64,000 nucleotides of DNA, taken from Pyrus communis. Taxonomy: Eukaryota > Streptophyta > Magnoliopsida > Rosales > Rosaceae. Shown one piece after another: positions 1-10,577 of this stretch. The stretch's first letter is position 1; the number at the start of each line of letters is the position of its first letter. The notes under the pieces were generated by a model. It searched no databases and was not told the DNA's origin. It saw nothing but the letters and a program-made list of their open reading frames with translations. Location of the stretch: the NCBI RefSeq assembly GCF_963583255.1, contig NC_084817.1:6967121-7031120 (forward strand). Reading direction: 5' to 3'. The position numbers were made by a program, and so were the translations under genes.

Positions 1-160
1 AGAATGGGATTTGTGTTTCGCCCAGCACCGACTGTTAGTATATGATGTTTACAACCTAAACGTTTTCCTCCCTATAGTATCAGATCGCTGGTTCTGAATG
101 TTTGGACCAGCAAATCTTGCTGTATTGATGTTGATAAAATCACTTCTTGATGTTTCGTAG

Positions 161-1062
161 ATAGGGGAGCTAAGAAGTGGATCTGCAAGATTAGTAGAGC
201 TTAATGACTTTATCCGTCAGCTTCACAAGAAGGGGACGCTTCAAGTCCTCAGTTTCTGTGAGGTACCTCTAAAGTTTTGTGGTGGTGCTTGTGTCAATTT
301 GCGATTTTGTGAACTTGTTAATTAGGTAATGACTCCTTTTGCAGACCAAGGTAACTCCAATTGTTGAAGGTTACGGCGGATGGGCCTTCCGGATGGAAAT
401 TGTACCAATTGAATCAGCATATCCTGGATTTGGCGATCTCGTTGTAAGTATGATTGCAAACAAATGTGGATCACTAAAAAATCGGTTAGGTCATCTGCCC
501 GAAAAAATGATACTAACAAACCCTAGACTATGGCCTGGTTTGGTACTGAGGTGATTCTGAAAAAAGTTGGGAGCTGTTTTTGTGTTTGGTAAACATTTAG
601 CTTCAGTTTTTTTTCACAGTTTTGGGTGAAAAAAAGCCAAAAACAAGAAGCTGCAAAACCCAGCTTTGAAAAACCGGCTTTTTTTTACATCTGTTTTACA
701 TAAAAGTTTACCAAACATTATAATGCTTTTTTTTTTTTTTTTTTTTTTTTTTTTCCAAAGCACTTTTACAAAAAAGTTTACTAAACACTCTGCTGCTTTA
801 TTTCACTGCTTATTCTTACAGCACAGCAAAAGTAGTTTTTTTTCAAAGCACAACAATACCAAACCAGCCCTATAACTTGCTTCCAGTAATAAGTGTTCCA
901 TATTCTACATGTCTGTTTATTTTCGGCATTAATTTTGTAACTTTGGAACAGGTACTAGACTCAACAGATCACATAAACTCGTGCAAACCACTCAGCCGCA
1001 GCGATCCCTCATATACAGAGATATTACAGTTTTTGCGGAAGCTGAAAGCAAGCCAGAAATGA
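161..1062 (+). CDS. SERAC1-like serine lipase, copy 1 (3' end only)
   Basis: These are the last three coding exons of a gene that begins before the window: 161-262, 345-443 and 952-1062. Each is bounded by AG and GT, each is a whole number of codons (34, 33, and 36 plus stop), and all are open. The peptide includes RSGSARLVELNDFIRQL, then EGYGGWAFRMEIVP, then DSTDHINSCKPLS, and ends KLKASQK. It matches the C-terminus of plant alpha/beta hydrolases related to SERAC1, whose human member acts in phosphatidylglycerol remodelling at mitochondria-ER contacts. The histidine in STDHINSC is the likely catalytic histidine; serine and acid lie upstream, outside the window. The exons that should precede these resemble 59955-61083 further downstream, which belong to a second copy. 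Family assignment rests on recognised motifs. I see no damage in this part. Confidence 0.75.
532..870. mobile_element. TIR MITE in the last intron of the SERAC1-like gene
   Basis: The ends are inverted copies: GGCCTGGTTTGGTACTG on the left, and on the right a sequence whose reverse complement is GGCTGGTTTGGTATTG. CTAT flanks both ends, so the target duplication could be short. The middle is T-rich with a poly-T run at about 728-754 and an internal inverted-repeat character (CAAAGCAC/GTGCTTTG). There is no coding capacity. The superfamily is not certain. Confidence 0.6.
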
Positions 1063-1623
1063 ACAGGCAGTTGCGTAAAGGGATGCTGCCTCAGGAATTA
1101 TGTTCACGAATGTTCCAAATCCAAGCGTGCCAGGAGTCACCGGTGGATTTTCATCCAAAGGGATCAGGTAACCCCGAGTCATTCCTGGGCGGAGGTGTTG
1201 GCGGAAGCGGAAGCAAAAGCATAATTTTGACACATCAGAGTTCGTCCATAGTTTTGACACATCAGATTTCTGTACTCTCCACCACCCAGAGTTGCATAAC
1301 CATTATTCTTTGTACTCTGTTAGCATTGTTGTGTCATTAACATGTTTGAATTTTGTAGAAAAAAGCATCTGTTGTATTGTGTATTATATGCATAATAGGT
1401 GTAACATTTCAGAGTCTGTCCATATATATTTGTGAAAGATTATGTAGCACTCCGCCGCATACGATTGACGTCTTCCTGACCCTCGCAAAGCGGGGAGCAG
1501 AAAATTTTGTTGACTTGAAGGGGTCCTGTAATTATTTGAAAATAAATGTTGTGGATGTAAAATTACAAAAGTAGCAAATATTCGAGACAGTGTGACACAG
1601 TTTGCAACGTAACACCGTTAACG
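1063..1623. other. 3' UTR and intergenic DNA between SERAC1-like and heme-oxygenase-like genes
   Basis: About 560 bp separate the SERAC1-like stop codon from the heme-oxygenase-like start codon. It should hold the 3' UTR of the first gene and the promoter of the second. I see no convincing extra gene; short open frames here have no recognisable content. Confidence 0.6.
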
Positions 1624-3043
1624 ATGTCGTCGATGTTAATGGGGAAAGCCGTCTCGGCATCAATGGTCCATTTCGTCTTTCCACGCCCTCACTCGTCGAA
1701 TAAGCCCTCGACAATTTTAACGACAAAGGCCCGTCGTCGAGCTCTGCCGCTCCGTTGCTCCGACTCGAACACCGCCGCTTCCACGTCTCTGTCTCTGCCG
1801 ATTGTTTAGACGGCGAACACCGGAACGGTGCCGCCGGTGGTGCGGAGGACGATGAGGTACCGGAAGCAGTACCCGGGAGAGAGCAAAGGCATCACCGAGG
1901 AGATAATAAATTGAGCACCAACGGTAACAATTCTTCTTCTGATGACGATGACGGTGATGGTCGGAATGACGATAATGCCCCTGCCGAGGACAATAGCTCG
2001 GAATCGGATGCCGACGGCGACGGGGGTGAAACGGAGACTTGGCGGCGGAGCTTGGAAGGGTTTATCAAGTTCTTGGTGGACAGCAGGCTCGTATTCGACA
2101 CCGTCGAGCGCATTGTCGATGAATCAAACGGCGTCGCTTGTGAGTTTGTGGCTGATTTCATTTCATCAATTCACCGTCTTTTTAAAAAAAAAAAAAATCA
2201 ATTGGGAATTTTAATTACAAATTAATTGGATATTTGTTTTTTCAATTTAGATGCATATTTTAGGAGTGTCTTTCGGGAGATCTCGAATGGTTTAAGCAGC
2301 AGGGCAATGTGATTCCGGAACCCAGCAATCCAGGAGTTTCTTATGCCAAGTATTTGGAGGGGCTTGCAGAACATTCTGCTCCATTGTTCCTCTGCCACTT
2401 CTACAAAATCTACTTTTCGCATATAGCTAGTGGGCAGGTCATTGCAAGACGGGTACTTTTCGAGTTTTCAGGATTATTTAATCTCGCCTAAATGATTCAA
2501 AGTCTTGAAATTTATGTTAATTGTTCTGAATTCTGAGGCGGTGTTGCTGAAGTTGCGTAAATTCTAGAGTGCATCAACGAATGACATACATTACTGAATT
2601 TGCCGGGGGGAGTGAATGTAACGGAATTTAGTGTGCGACTCTAAGACTAAGCCACTTAAAATACAATGCATTGATGTAGAGTAGAGGGTCTCCAAGTTAT
2701 TGACTACTTGCAGCCCGTTTTGTTGAGGCATGAAAGTTTTGATCTTTGTGCGGAAAGATGAGGTTTTTTCTAGTGCTTTTTTACAGGACGGGATCAACTG
2801 ACTAGTAACTACTTTTGCATTCTGCAAACTTGGATTGGTGAATTTCAGGTATCTGAGAAGTTGCTGGAAGGAAGGGAGTTGGGGTTTTTGTATTTATTTC
2901 TTAGTACTTAGAAGTTGGAAATTTTTGTTTTGCGACTGCAGCATTGGACTCGAGATGACAAAAACAAATGCTTTAAAGAAACAACAAAATCATTTCGGTA
3001 TTTGGGGCAGATAGTTCGTTTGATCATCCTAGAGCCCAAGTAA
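1624..3043 (+). pseudogene. HO2: heme oxygenase 2-like pseudogene (block A copy)
   Basis: Plant HO2 proteins are plastid heme-oxygenase-family members with an acidic insert and no firm catalytic histidine. Here a transit-peptide-like start (MSSMLMGKAVSASM) is followed in the same frame by a TAG stop at 1807-1809. The family motif RYRKQYPGESKGITEE (about 1855-1902) lies beyond that stop. The expected helix after GITEE is missing and the frame shifts into an acidic Asp/Ser/Glu-rich stretch, then LEGFIKFLVDSRLVFDT and ERIVDES (to about 2135). Intron 1 starts GTGAGT. The next exon (about 2251-2442) has a deletion and shift before LEWFKQQGNVIPEPSNPG, then continues GVSYAKYLEGLAEHSAPLFL. The third exon is cut after about 30 bases (about 2850-2882). 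The last exon, 2942-3043, is open and ends ILEPK. The combination of stop, shifts and deletions rules out a normal product. Confidence 0.88.
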
Positions 3044-4156
3044 TCTGAATCAAACTGCTCGGGAGATCACTTATCGGTAAGGCTGTCTAAATTTATTTTC
3101 TCCCTTCTTTTTTTGAATTTCTCAGATATTAATAGCTCTGCTTTCAAACATTGGTTGCTAAATTCATCCTTGCATTTTCTGGTGCATTTGTGTCACAGCA
3201 GCGATCGGTAACAACGGTTTTCTGTTCTGTTATCAGGTAGCATTGGTCTAGGGTGGACTCATTTTTGTGTAGAAGGTGATTCTTCCGTAAGGCTTAGGAT
3301 GATGTATAAGGGGATTGAGAAAGCACCAAACTGCAACTAGATAGTTTTAAGGGAATAATATGTCAACAAATGCAAGAATATTGATACTGAATTATTACTG
3401 AGTTAACTCAGAGATGGCAATTTTAAACTTCTTTTGATTTGTATGGGTGGATGACTGGGATGACACTTCATGGATTTAAACATAGTATCGATACATACAT
3501 AAATAATTCGTGTTGTATTACGGGTGGAATAATAACGCGACATAAGAATTTGATGATTACACCAGAAAAAAAAATTCACTCCACCAAATTATTCCAGTTG
3601 TATTACTGTATCTGTATTATCATTTTATTTTATTCTATTTAATTGTTTAGATAAATGCTCTAGTACGTGGTCTAATATCTCAGTTGATATGGTGTTAGGC
3701 TTTAACATATGCGTCCGGTTTGAAATTTCTTCTTTCTCCCAAATTATTTTAATTGTTTTGAACTCTCCATTCCCCTTAATAATAGTATTATAGCAAATTA
3801 AAAAAACAAAAAGATAAAAACTTTATGGGATGGCTCAGTGATTAGGGATGAATTTCAAGTCTGTATTTCACACAACACTTGTTGGATTTGATTTTCTGAC
3901 ACTCTTGGATCACACTATTGTCTAGTGGGTAAAGAGATGTTGAAATGTCTCTATGAATCTTCTCTACTCCCGAAAGGATTAACTATTATGGCGAAGTTAC
4001 TAACTTATCTACTTTAATAAATAAAAAAAGATATAAAATGCTCTACTATGACAGTGAGTTTAGGAACACGCGCTGCTTAAGACCAATTCAGATTCCCAGT
4101 CGGATCAAGTGGGAAAGTCAAACAAGGTAATGCAGAACATAAATTAGACTAATTAG
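3044..4156. other. intergenic DNA of block A
   Basis: This is colinear with about 43883-45169. It lacks about 200 bp that block B keeps at about 44118-44315; the deletions are near 3275-3296. No intact gene is visible. Positions 4149-4156 are the left 8-bp target duplication of the following element. Confidence 0.6.
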
Positions 4157-4427
4157 TAGGGATGAAATTTTTTACCAAATTACCTCACCAAACACCCTAC
4201 CAACCATACCGTACCAAATTATTACCAAATATTTATACCAATTGGTAATGGTACGGTATTTGTACCATATTATACTATTTCGGTACAGCATTGGTATCCA
4301 AAACCAATATCGGTGGTATACCATACCTATCAATATTATTAATATTATATTATGTATTTATTCATATAATTATTTGAGAGAAAAATTAATAAAATTAATA
4401 ATAATTATTGTAGAAGTGTAAAAAATG

Positions 4428-4477
<50 letters not shown>

Positions 4478-5256
4478 CAATTATAGTGACAAGCTTTACA
4501 ACTTTCATGAAGATGTCAGCTTCAAAATTCAATGCTATAATCCATAAACCTTAAATTTATATTTAACCATCAATTGTCATTTACATTTTATTCTTCTTAC
4601 TGAATTTCATTTTTAAAATTTTCCTTTTTGAAAACATGATCATCTGACGAATGTAAGAAGATGAACAGTTTAGATCTTTAATATCGCGTTTCGATATTTA
4701 CGGTTAACTGAAATATGAGTTGATGTCATCTAGTTTGTAGAAACTTTATAAACATTAAGCAATAGTTTTACTAATTGTAAAACTCTGAACATAATATCAA
4801 CGATCCCAACCATTTATCTTCCTACATCTTCTAATAAATCATGTTTTCAAAAAAGAAAATCCAAAAAAAACAAAATTTGATGAGAAAAATGAGGGGTAAA
4901 TGCAAACAACAATCAACGGTTAAATTTTGATCTATAATTTATATGATTATAATGGCGAATTTCAAAGTTAAGCTCTTCACGAAAGTTGTAAAGCTTGTCA
5001 TTACAAGCGTTTATATATTTTTTACACTTCTACATTAATTAAAAAAATATTAGATTTTAGACAAACTAAGTGGTGTAAAACAAAGTGGCAATTACCATTA
5101 GCATACCACACCATACCAACCAAACTATTTGGTATACCGATATTCGGTATACCGAAAGTTTGGTACGGTAATGGTAATAGATTTTGCCGTATCAAATATT
5201 TGGTATGGTAATTGGTATAAAGGTTTTGGTACGGTAATGTACCAAAACCACCCCCA
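4157..5256. mobile_element. hAT-like non-autonomous element, 1100 bp
   Basis: The element is flanked by the 8-bp duplication CTAATTAG at 4149-4156 and 5257-5264. Block B has a clean empty site with one CTAATTAG (about 45162-45169). The ends are short imperfect inverted repeats, TAGGGATG on the left and TGGGGGTGG reading inward from the right. Inside, a long inverted repeat (about 4405-5035; arms contain TAGAAGTGTAAAAAATG and its complement) surrounds a TA microsatellite at about 4430-4474. Subterminal copies of TACCGTACCAAA-type motifs occur at both ends. No open reading frame of note. The 8-bp duplication and TAGGG/CACCC ends fit hAT. Confidence 0.82.
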
Positions 5257-5264
5257 CTAATTAG

Positions 5265-6200
5265 TATGATAATCCAACAAAAGATAAGGGGAGATTTACT
5301 TTATAATCGGGTGTGCTATTTGCACAGTTTTTAATTTTTCAGACAATTTTTATTAATTTTTATCCTGTAATCTTATATAATTCATCTGATTCGACAATTA
5401 TAAATTAAAAAAATATATAAAAAGTAAAAAGAAGTTATGAATATCACAACCTTTTTACAATATCTAACGTTTTTAATTGATAATATATTATTGATATATG
5501 ATAAGTAACAGTGAAATTGAAAGCCTTCGTAAAGGAAGCGATGCAACGTGGGAGGTCAGCTTATCAAAGAATATAAAACCCCCTGCTTCTTTGACCTCCT
5601 GTCCCCCCTCAACCGATAAATGCTTTTTATACCGGATCACTGACCATAAGGCGTAGTAAACTTTTGGCCTAAACATTAACAATTTATGGTCAAGTTCCAG
5701 TGGCTGATGGTTTGGTTATGGCAGCTCACTTCTAAGACTTGAGTTCTGTGCTTCTGGAACTTCCAGCAATGGCTTCAAGTCTCAACCAAATATATAGCAA
5801 AAAATATTTTTAAGAAATTATAATGGTATTATTATCAAAGTAATATTTTTCTTTTGAAAATTTTACTCCTAAATAGTTGAAAAAATTCTATAAATTATTT
5901 TGTTATAGTAATCGAACCTAGTTTTGATTTCGATCCATGAAGTCAATAAACGTTTGGGTAGTAGAATCATTTCAATTCCTAACTTTTATGTATTTACTGA
6001 CAGATAAACATGAGCATTTTTAATTTATGACTTCTCTTTGCGTTTGCAAACTCATCAAAATTAATGAGTTATATAAATTTCATATTATACTTTGTATTTG
6101 TAATTCAATACGTGAAAATTTAAGAATTAAATTGATTAGAAAAATAGTTTATATCATTTTTTTTATTCTCTCCATATTGGCCTAGGCAACATTTCTAAAT
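5265..6200. other. intergenic DNA of block A
   Basis: AT-rich DNA colinear with about 45170-46305 of block B; block B has about 200 bp more near 45530-45720. I see no gene. A short frame starting MASSLNQIYSKK at about 5769 is present in outline in both blocks but stops at once. Confidence 0.5.
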
Positions 6201-6301
6201 GGGGTATGCTATCCACACACCCCTTGATAATTTACGTTCTTTGAGCCGAAAATTAAAAAGGTGCGTGAGAAGTAAAATGGGGTGTGTGGATATCACACCC
6301 C
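6201..6301. mobile_element. 101-bp hAT-type MITE
   Basis: The element has terminal inverted repeats of about 23 bp: GGGGTATGCTATCCACACAC... on the left and, reading inward from the right, GGGGTGTGATATCCACACAC.... The 8-bp duplication TTCTAAAT flanks it (6193-6200 and 6302-6309). Block B carries the site once, without the insertion (about 46304-46311). It is too short to code for anything. Confidence 0.85.
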
Positions 6302-6309
6302 TTCTAAAT

Positions 6310-7040
6310 TCAGCCTGTCCAAAACCCTAGGCAACATTTCTAAATTCAACATGTCCAAAACCATAGGCAGCATTTAATTTCAGAGAAATTATATAATGAA
6401 ATTACAAAGTCTAGATCCAAGTAATAAATACAGTGTGGCAGCGAGTCTAGAGATAAAAGATAGGGATCCATCTAAATTTTGATTGACATGCCCTGATCCC
6501 AATATCCTTCTAAAAGCAGGATGGGCAAGTGTTGGTTGACACCCGAGGGTGACGAAGCCATTTTAAACATGCTTACAAAGAAAATATGTAATTAGAAAGA
6601 AAAATGCCAATGCAGGAGTGTGTTCAGAGCATACAGCTAAGCAAGTATAATGTGAAAGAATTATTATAAAAAGATACGAACAAAGGAATGGGTCCTATAT
6701 AAAGAAGACTCAAAGATACCTATGCATAAGTGCCCTGACACCGGGATCATGTGCCTTTATTCTAACTCCTGAAGGGGGTGTAAAACATAGGATGAGTGAA
6801 CCAAAGTTTATAATAATAATACTAATAATAAGAAAACCATTTTCTTTCTGAACATACTAACCCACTATTTTGAAAACACATATGTATAGTACTACATAAT
6901 AGGTTTTCTGAAAACTCTAGCATGCCATGAAAAACGTTCGTAAGACAAGTACGTAGAATCCAGAGCACCTATGCTCAGTAAAGGTAATATAGTCGCCTGA
7001 AAGCAAATCCGTAAATCACATCAATTATGTACTCAACTAG
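6310..7040. other. decayed retroelement-like intergenic DNA
   Basis: Colinear with about 46312-47040. No coding content seen. Many A/B differences are C-to-T or G-to-A changes, as expected for old methylated repeat DNA. Phrases such as CACCCGAGGGTGACGAAGCC suggest an old LTR-type repeat, but no boundaries can be set. Confidence 0.4.
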
Positions 7041-7180
7041 GGGTATCATAGTGGCCTGAAGGCGTAACTATCACCCGAAGGTAAAGTTGTATGACACTGG
7101 GATACGCAAGTGAAGAAATATAGGGTCCATCACCCGAAGGTGAAGCTATACGACTTTGAGTTACGCTAGAGAAGAAACAT

Positions 7181-7212
<32 letters not shown>

Positions 7213-7500
7213 GTATATGTAATGGGTCCATCACTCGAATGTGAAGCTGTACGACTCTGGGTTACGCCAGAGAAGAAACAAATATATATATATATATATA
7301 TATGTATATGTAGTGGGTCCATCACCTGAAGGTGAAGTAATACGACTCTGGGTTACGCTAGAGAAGAAATATAGGGTCCATCACCCGAAAGTGAAGCTCT
7401 ACGACTCTGGGTTACACCAGAGAAGAAATATAGGGTATATCACCTGAAGGTGAAGCTGTACGATTTTGGGTTACACCAGAGAAGAAACGTTTACATATAA
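7040..7500. repeat. minisatellite, about 60-bp core unit, with TA microsatellites
   Basis: About seven imperfect copies of a unit containing GGGTCCATCACCCGAAGGTG, then AAGCTGTACGACTCTGGG, TTACGCCAGAGAAGAAA, are arranged head to tail. Some copies are spaced by TA/TATG microsatellites (about 7195-7220 and 7284-7312). Open frames across it are repeat translations, not a gene. The same array lies at 47040-47525 in block B with different microsatellite lengths. Confidence 0.85.
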
Positions 7501-7509
7501 CATAACATG

Positions 7510-9583
7510 CCGACACTTCTGCACAACTTCTAATACATTTACAAGTTCCAAGTGTTAGATCATCTACTTCTGCACAACTTCAACACTGTTTTCAAAACCT
7601 CAACTCAATGTCTATCACAACTAGTGATCTAAGTGCAGGTTCTGATAGTCCTGATATTCATGAAATAGTTCAAAACACAGAAGAAGTTAACAGTTCTGGA
7701 GTGTTGCACAAGAGCAATGATATCACATCATCAACATCTTCACAGCATCTCTCCCCATTATACTATCACTCTGGTACAATATCTATATTGCCTGTCCATT
7801 TAGAATCTTAACTTGAGGTATGTCTTCCAAATTTGTCTCCCTTTGATGCAATTTAGCAACCTGTCACTTCAACTCATTCGATGCTTACTAGACTAAAGAG
7901 TGGAGCAATTAAAGGAATAAATTATGCTGCATTGGTTGCAGCTTGTCCTCAGTTACAATTTTTGTAAATTACAGATGAAGAACCATTCACTGGTGGGTAT
8001 TCATTTGTTTTTGAAATTTCTGATGTACTTGAACCTTCAATATTTCAAAAATCAGCAACTATACCACAATGGAAAACAACAATGCAAGAAGAGTATGACT
8101 CTCTTAAAGCTTAAGGGACATAGGTTTTAGCTCCACCACCTTAAGATAGAGCAATTGTAGGGAGTAAATAGGTGTACAAGGTTAAGAAGAATCTAGATGG
8201 CAGTGTGTCAAGGTATAAAGCAAGGTTGGTAGCTCAAGGTTTTTCTCAAGAACATGACATTGATTATCTGGATACTTTTAGTCCAGTTGTAAGGCAAACC
8301 ATTGTGAGAATCATCCTAGCTTTAGCTGCTACCAATAACTGGAGTCTCAGGCAATTGGATATTAAAAATGCATTTCTGCATGGAGATTTGCAAGAGGGGG
8401 TATACATGAAGCAGTCTCAAGGCTTTGTTGATCCATTTTATCCCTCTCATGTTTGTAAGTTGATTAAGTCCTTATATGGATTGAAACATGCACCAAGAGC
8501 ATGGAATTCGAAATTCACTAGCTATTTGACAGTTTTGGGTTTCAAAGCTTCAGCCTTAGATACTAGTTTCTTTGTTAAACAAGATGGATCAGATATTATC
8601 ATCCTATTATTATATGTGGATGATTTTATTTTTACTGGTTTGAATGCTACAAAAGTTCAAAAAGTGGTGCAAGAATTATCATAAGTCTTTGAGTTGAAGG
8701 ATATGGGAAAACTTACTTATTTTCTGGGATTACAGGTCCAATATCAAAGTAATGGAAACATATTTGTAAACCAGTCCAAGTATGTCAGGGATTTAATCCA
8801 CAAGGCAGGAATAGACTCTTGTAAACCTGCAAATACCCCGTGTAAGCCACATCATCAAATACTACAAACAAAATGAGAGTTATTCACAGATCCGTCAATG
8901 TATAAAAGTTTAGTTGGTTCATTACAATATATAACCTTCACTAGGCCAGATATTGCATTTGTAGTAAATACTGTATGTCAGTTCATGTTTACACCAACTG
9001 ATATGCATTTTGGAGCTGTTAAAGGGATCCTAAGGTATCTTCAAGGGACAATCAACATTGGAATCAGTTTTAATGAAGATATGGTTACTCTAGTCAATGC
9101 ATTCTTAGATTTAGATTAGGTTGCGGATTTGAATACTCGAAGATCAATCACAAGATATGTGGTTCACTTGGGCAATAATCCAATTTCGTGGCAATTAAAG
9201 AAACAAAGCTCAGTTTCTCAAAGTTCAACTGAAGCCGAATACAAAGCTTTGGCACACACTGTAGCTAATATAGCTTGGATAAGGAATATATTGAAGGATT
9301 TAAAGATATTTGCTCATAGTCCACTTGTTATTTACTACGATAATATGTCTGTTATTGCATTAATTGAAAATTCAGTGTTTCATTCAAGGATTAAACACCT
9401 TGATACATACCATCATTTTGTAAGAGCGATAATGCAGCAAGGAGATTTACATATCCAATACATACCAACTGAAGAGCAAACTGTGAATGTATTAACTAAG
9501 GGTTTACATAGTCTTGCTTTTATCAAGCATGGTTACAATCTCAAGCTACAGAATCGGAACTGAGATTGAAGGGGGATGAAGAT
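7510..9583 (+). mobile_element. decayed Ty1/copia pol (block A)
   Basis: The pol remnant begins abruptly near 7510 because about 1.65 kb present in block B (about 47539-49185) is missing. Linker sequence lies at about 7608-8160. Reverse transcriptase lies at about 8172-8880 and includes KARLVAQGFSQEHDIDY, LDIKNAFLHGDLQEGVYM, SLYGLK and the catalytic YVDD box. RNase H is at about 9129-9563, with SSTEAEYKAL. Stops at 8682-8684, 8874-8876 and 9117-9119 break the frame. A purine-rich tract (TTGAAGGGGGATGAAG) sits just before the LTR at 9584. The element is not functional. Confidence 0.9.
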
Positions 9584-9799
9584 TGTGATAATGTTGTCAC
9601 ATCATCATGTATGGCAATTAAGAAATGTAATACATCAGCACCACATCATCTGTCAAATCAGTTAGGAAGTTAGGTGGTTATGGTGCTAGCTTACATGCTG
9701 AGCTACTACTACTAGCTATATATACGGCTTGTATTGTGACTGATGGAATCATCTAAGAAATCTTAGAAGCTTGATTCTCTCAATTATCTCTCATACATT
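9584..9799 (+). mobile_element. copia LTR, left fragment
   Basis: The LTR starts TGTGATAATG directly after the polypurine tract. It is cut after ...CTCATACATT by the gypsy element. The rest of the LTR lies at 22268-22465, but that fragment restarts earlier in the LTR, so about 150 bp is present on both sides of the insertion. Confidence 0.8.
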
Positions 9800-10241
9800 T
9801 GTCGATGCAAATTTTCGCCGTTTTCAGTCTTAACGAAAATAAACCTGCAAAACAATCAACACATTTGATCAAAGACCTAAGACTCACAAACCCACAATGT
9901 GGGGGGGGGGGGGGGGGTGGGGGGGTTAGGTCAACGGATTTCCAATGCCCAAGTTAGTTTCTCTGATGGAGTAAAATGTTTAAGGCTTTTTTAAGGTTGC
10001 AAAAGCTTTAAAAATTTGGTAGAATATAGGGTATTTATAGGGATAAGACCGACCGTATAGTGTTTAATGGAGATATATTGTGAGCTGTGGGTAGTTGTGT
10101 TCAGCTGTTGAGTCCTTTAGGGATGTGAGCTGCGCGTGGGAGCATCTGAGAAGCCTGCCCATTTATTGAGGGCTATCTTGTCTTTCTTGAATAAAAGTCC
10201 ACGTGTCGCCTCTAGAATTTTTGGGATTATTTTAGGCTCCA
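9800..10241 (-). repeat. gypsy 3' LTR (left), 442 bp
   Basis: It pairs with 21662-22265. It contains a run of 18 or more G at about 9901-9918 with more G beyond, where the other LTR has only short G runs, so the run is a likely slippage expansion. It lacks an insert of about 160 bp that the right LTR carries. Confidence 0.85.
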
Positions 10242-10577
10242 CAAATGCCCCCACACCTACTATGCTGCACGCAGGAAAATGATAGTAGGTTTAGGAATTC
10301 CAAGCTGCTTAGGCTTGTAGAGTTGTTTCCCAATTTGAATTTGATCTTCTTTCTTAATTTGGAGATAGAATTATTTTAGGAAATGAAAAATAACTACCCT
10401 CAATACTTATTTAATTTTTCCTTAAGCAGGGGACTAAATAAATTTGGAGAGCAATCCTTATTCCAACAAGGAAGAGAAGCCAAAGGAAATTTTTATTCCC
10501 CCTCCCCTAGCCTTCTTCTTTTCTTGCCTTTGCAAAGAGTCGTCTCATGTTGTTGTTCTTCTTCTCCGTGCCGCACC

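Noticed and set aside
1755..2225. A separate acidic protein gene
   Set aside because: It is the acidic insert region of the HO2-like pseudogene read in the shifted frame, continuing into its intron.
7040..7500. CRISPR-like array (regular repeats with spacers)
   Set aside because: The genome is eukaryotic, repeats are degenerate, and the spacers are TA microsatellites or more repeat. It is a minisatellite.
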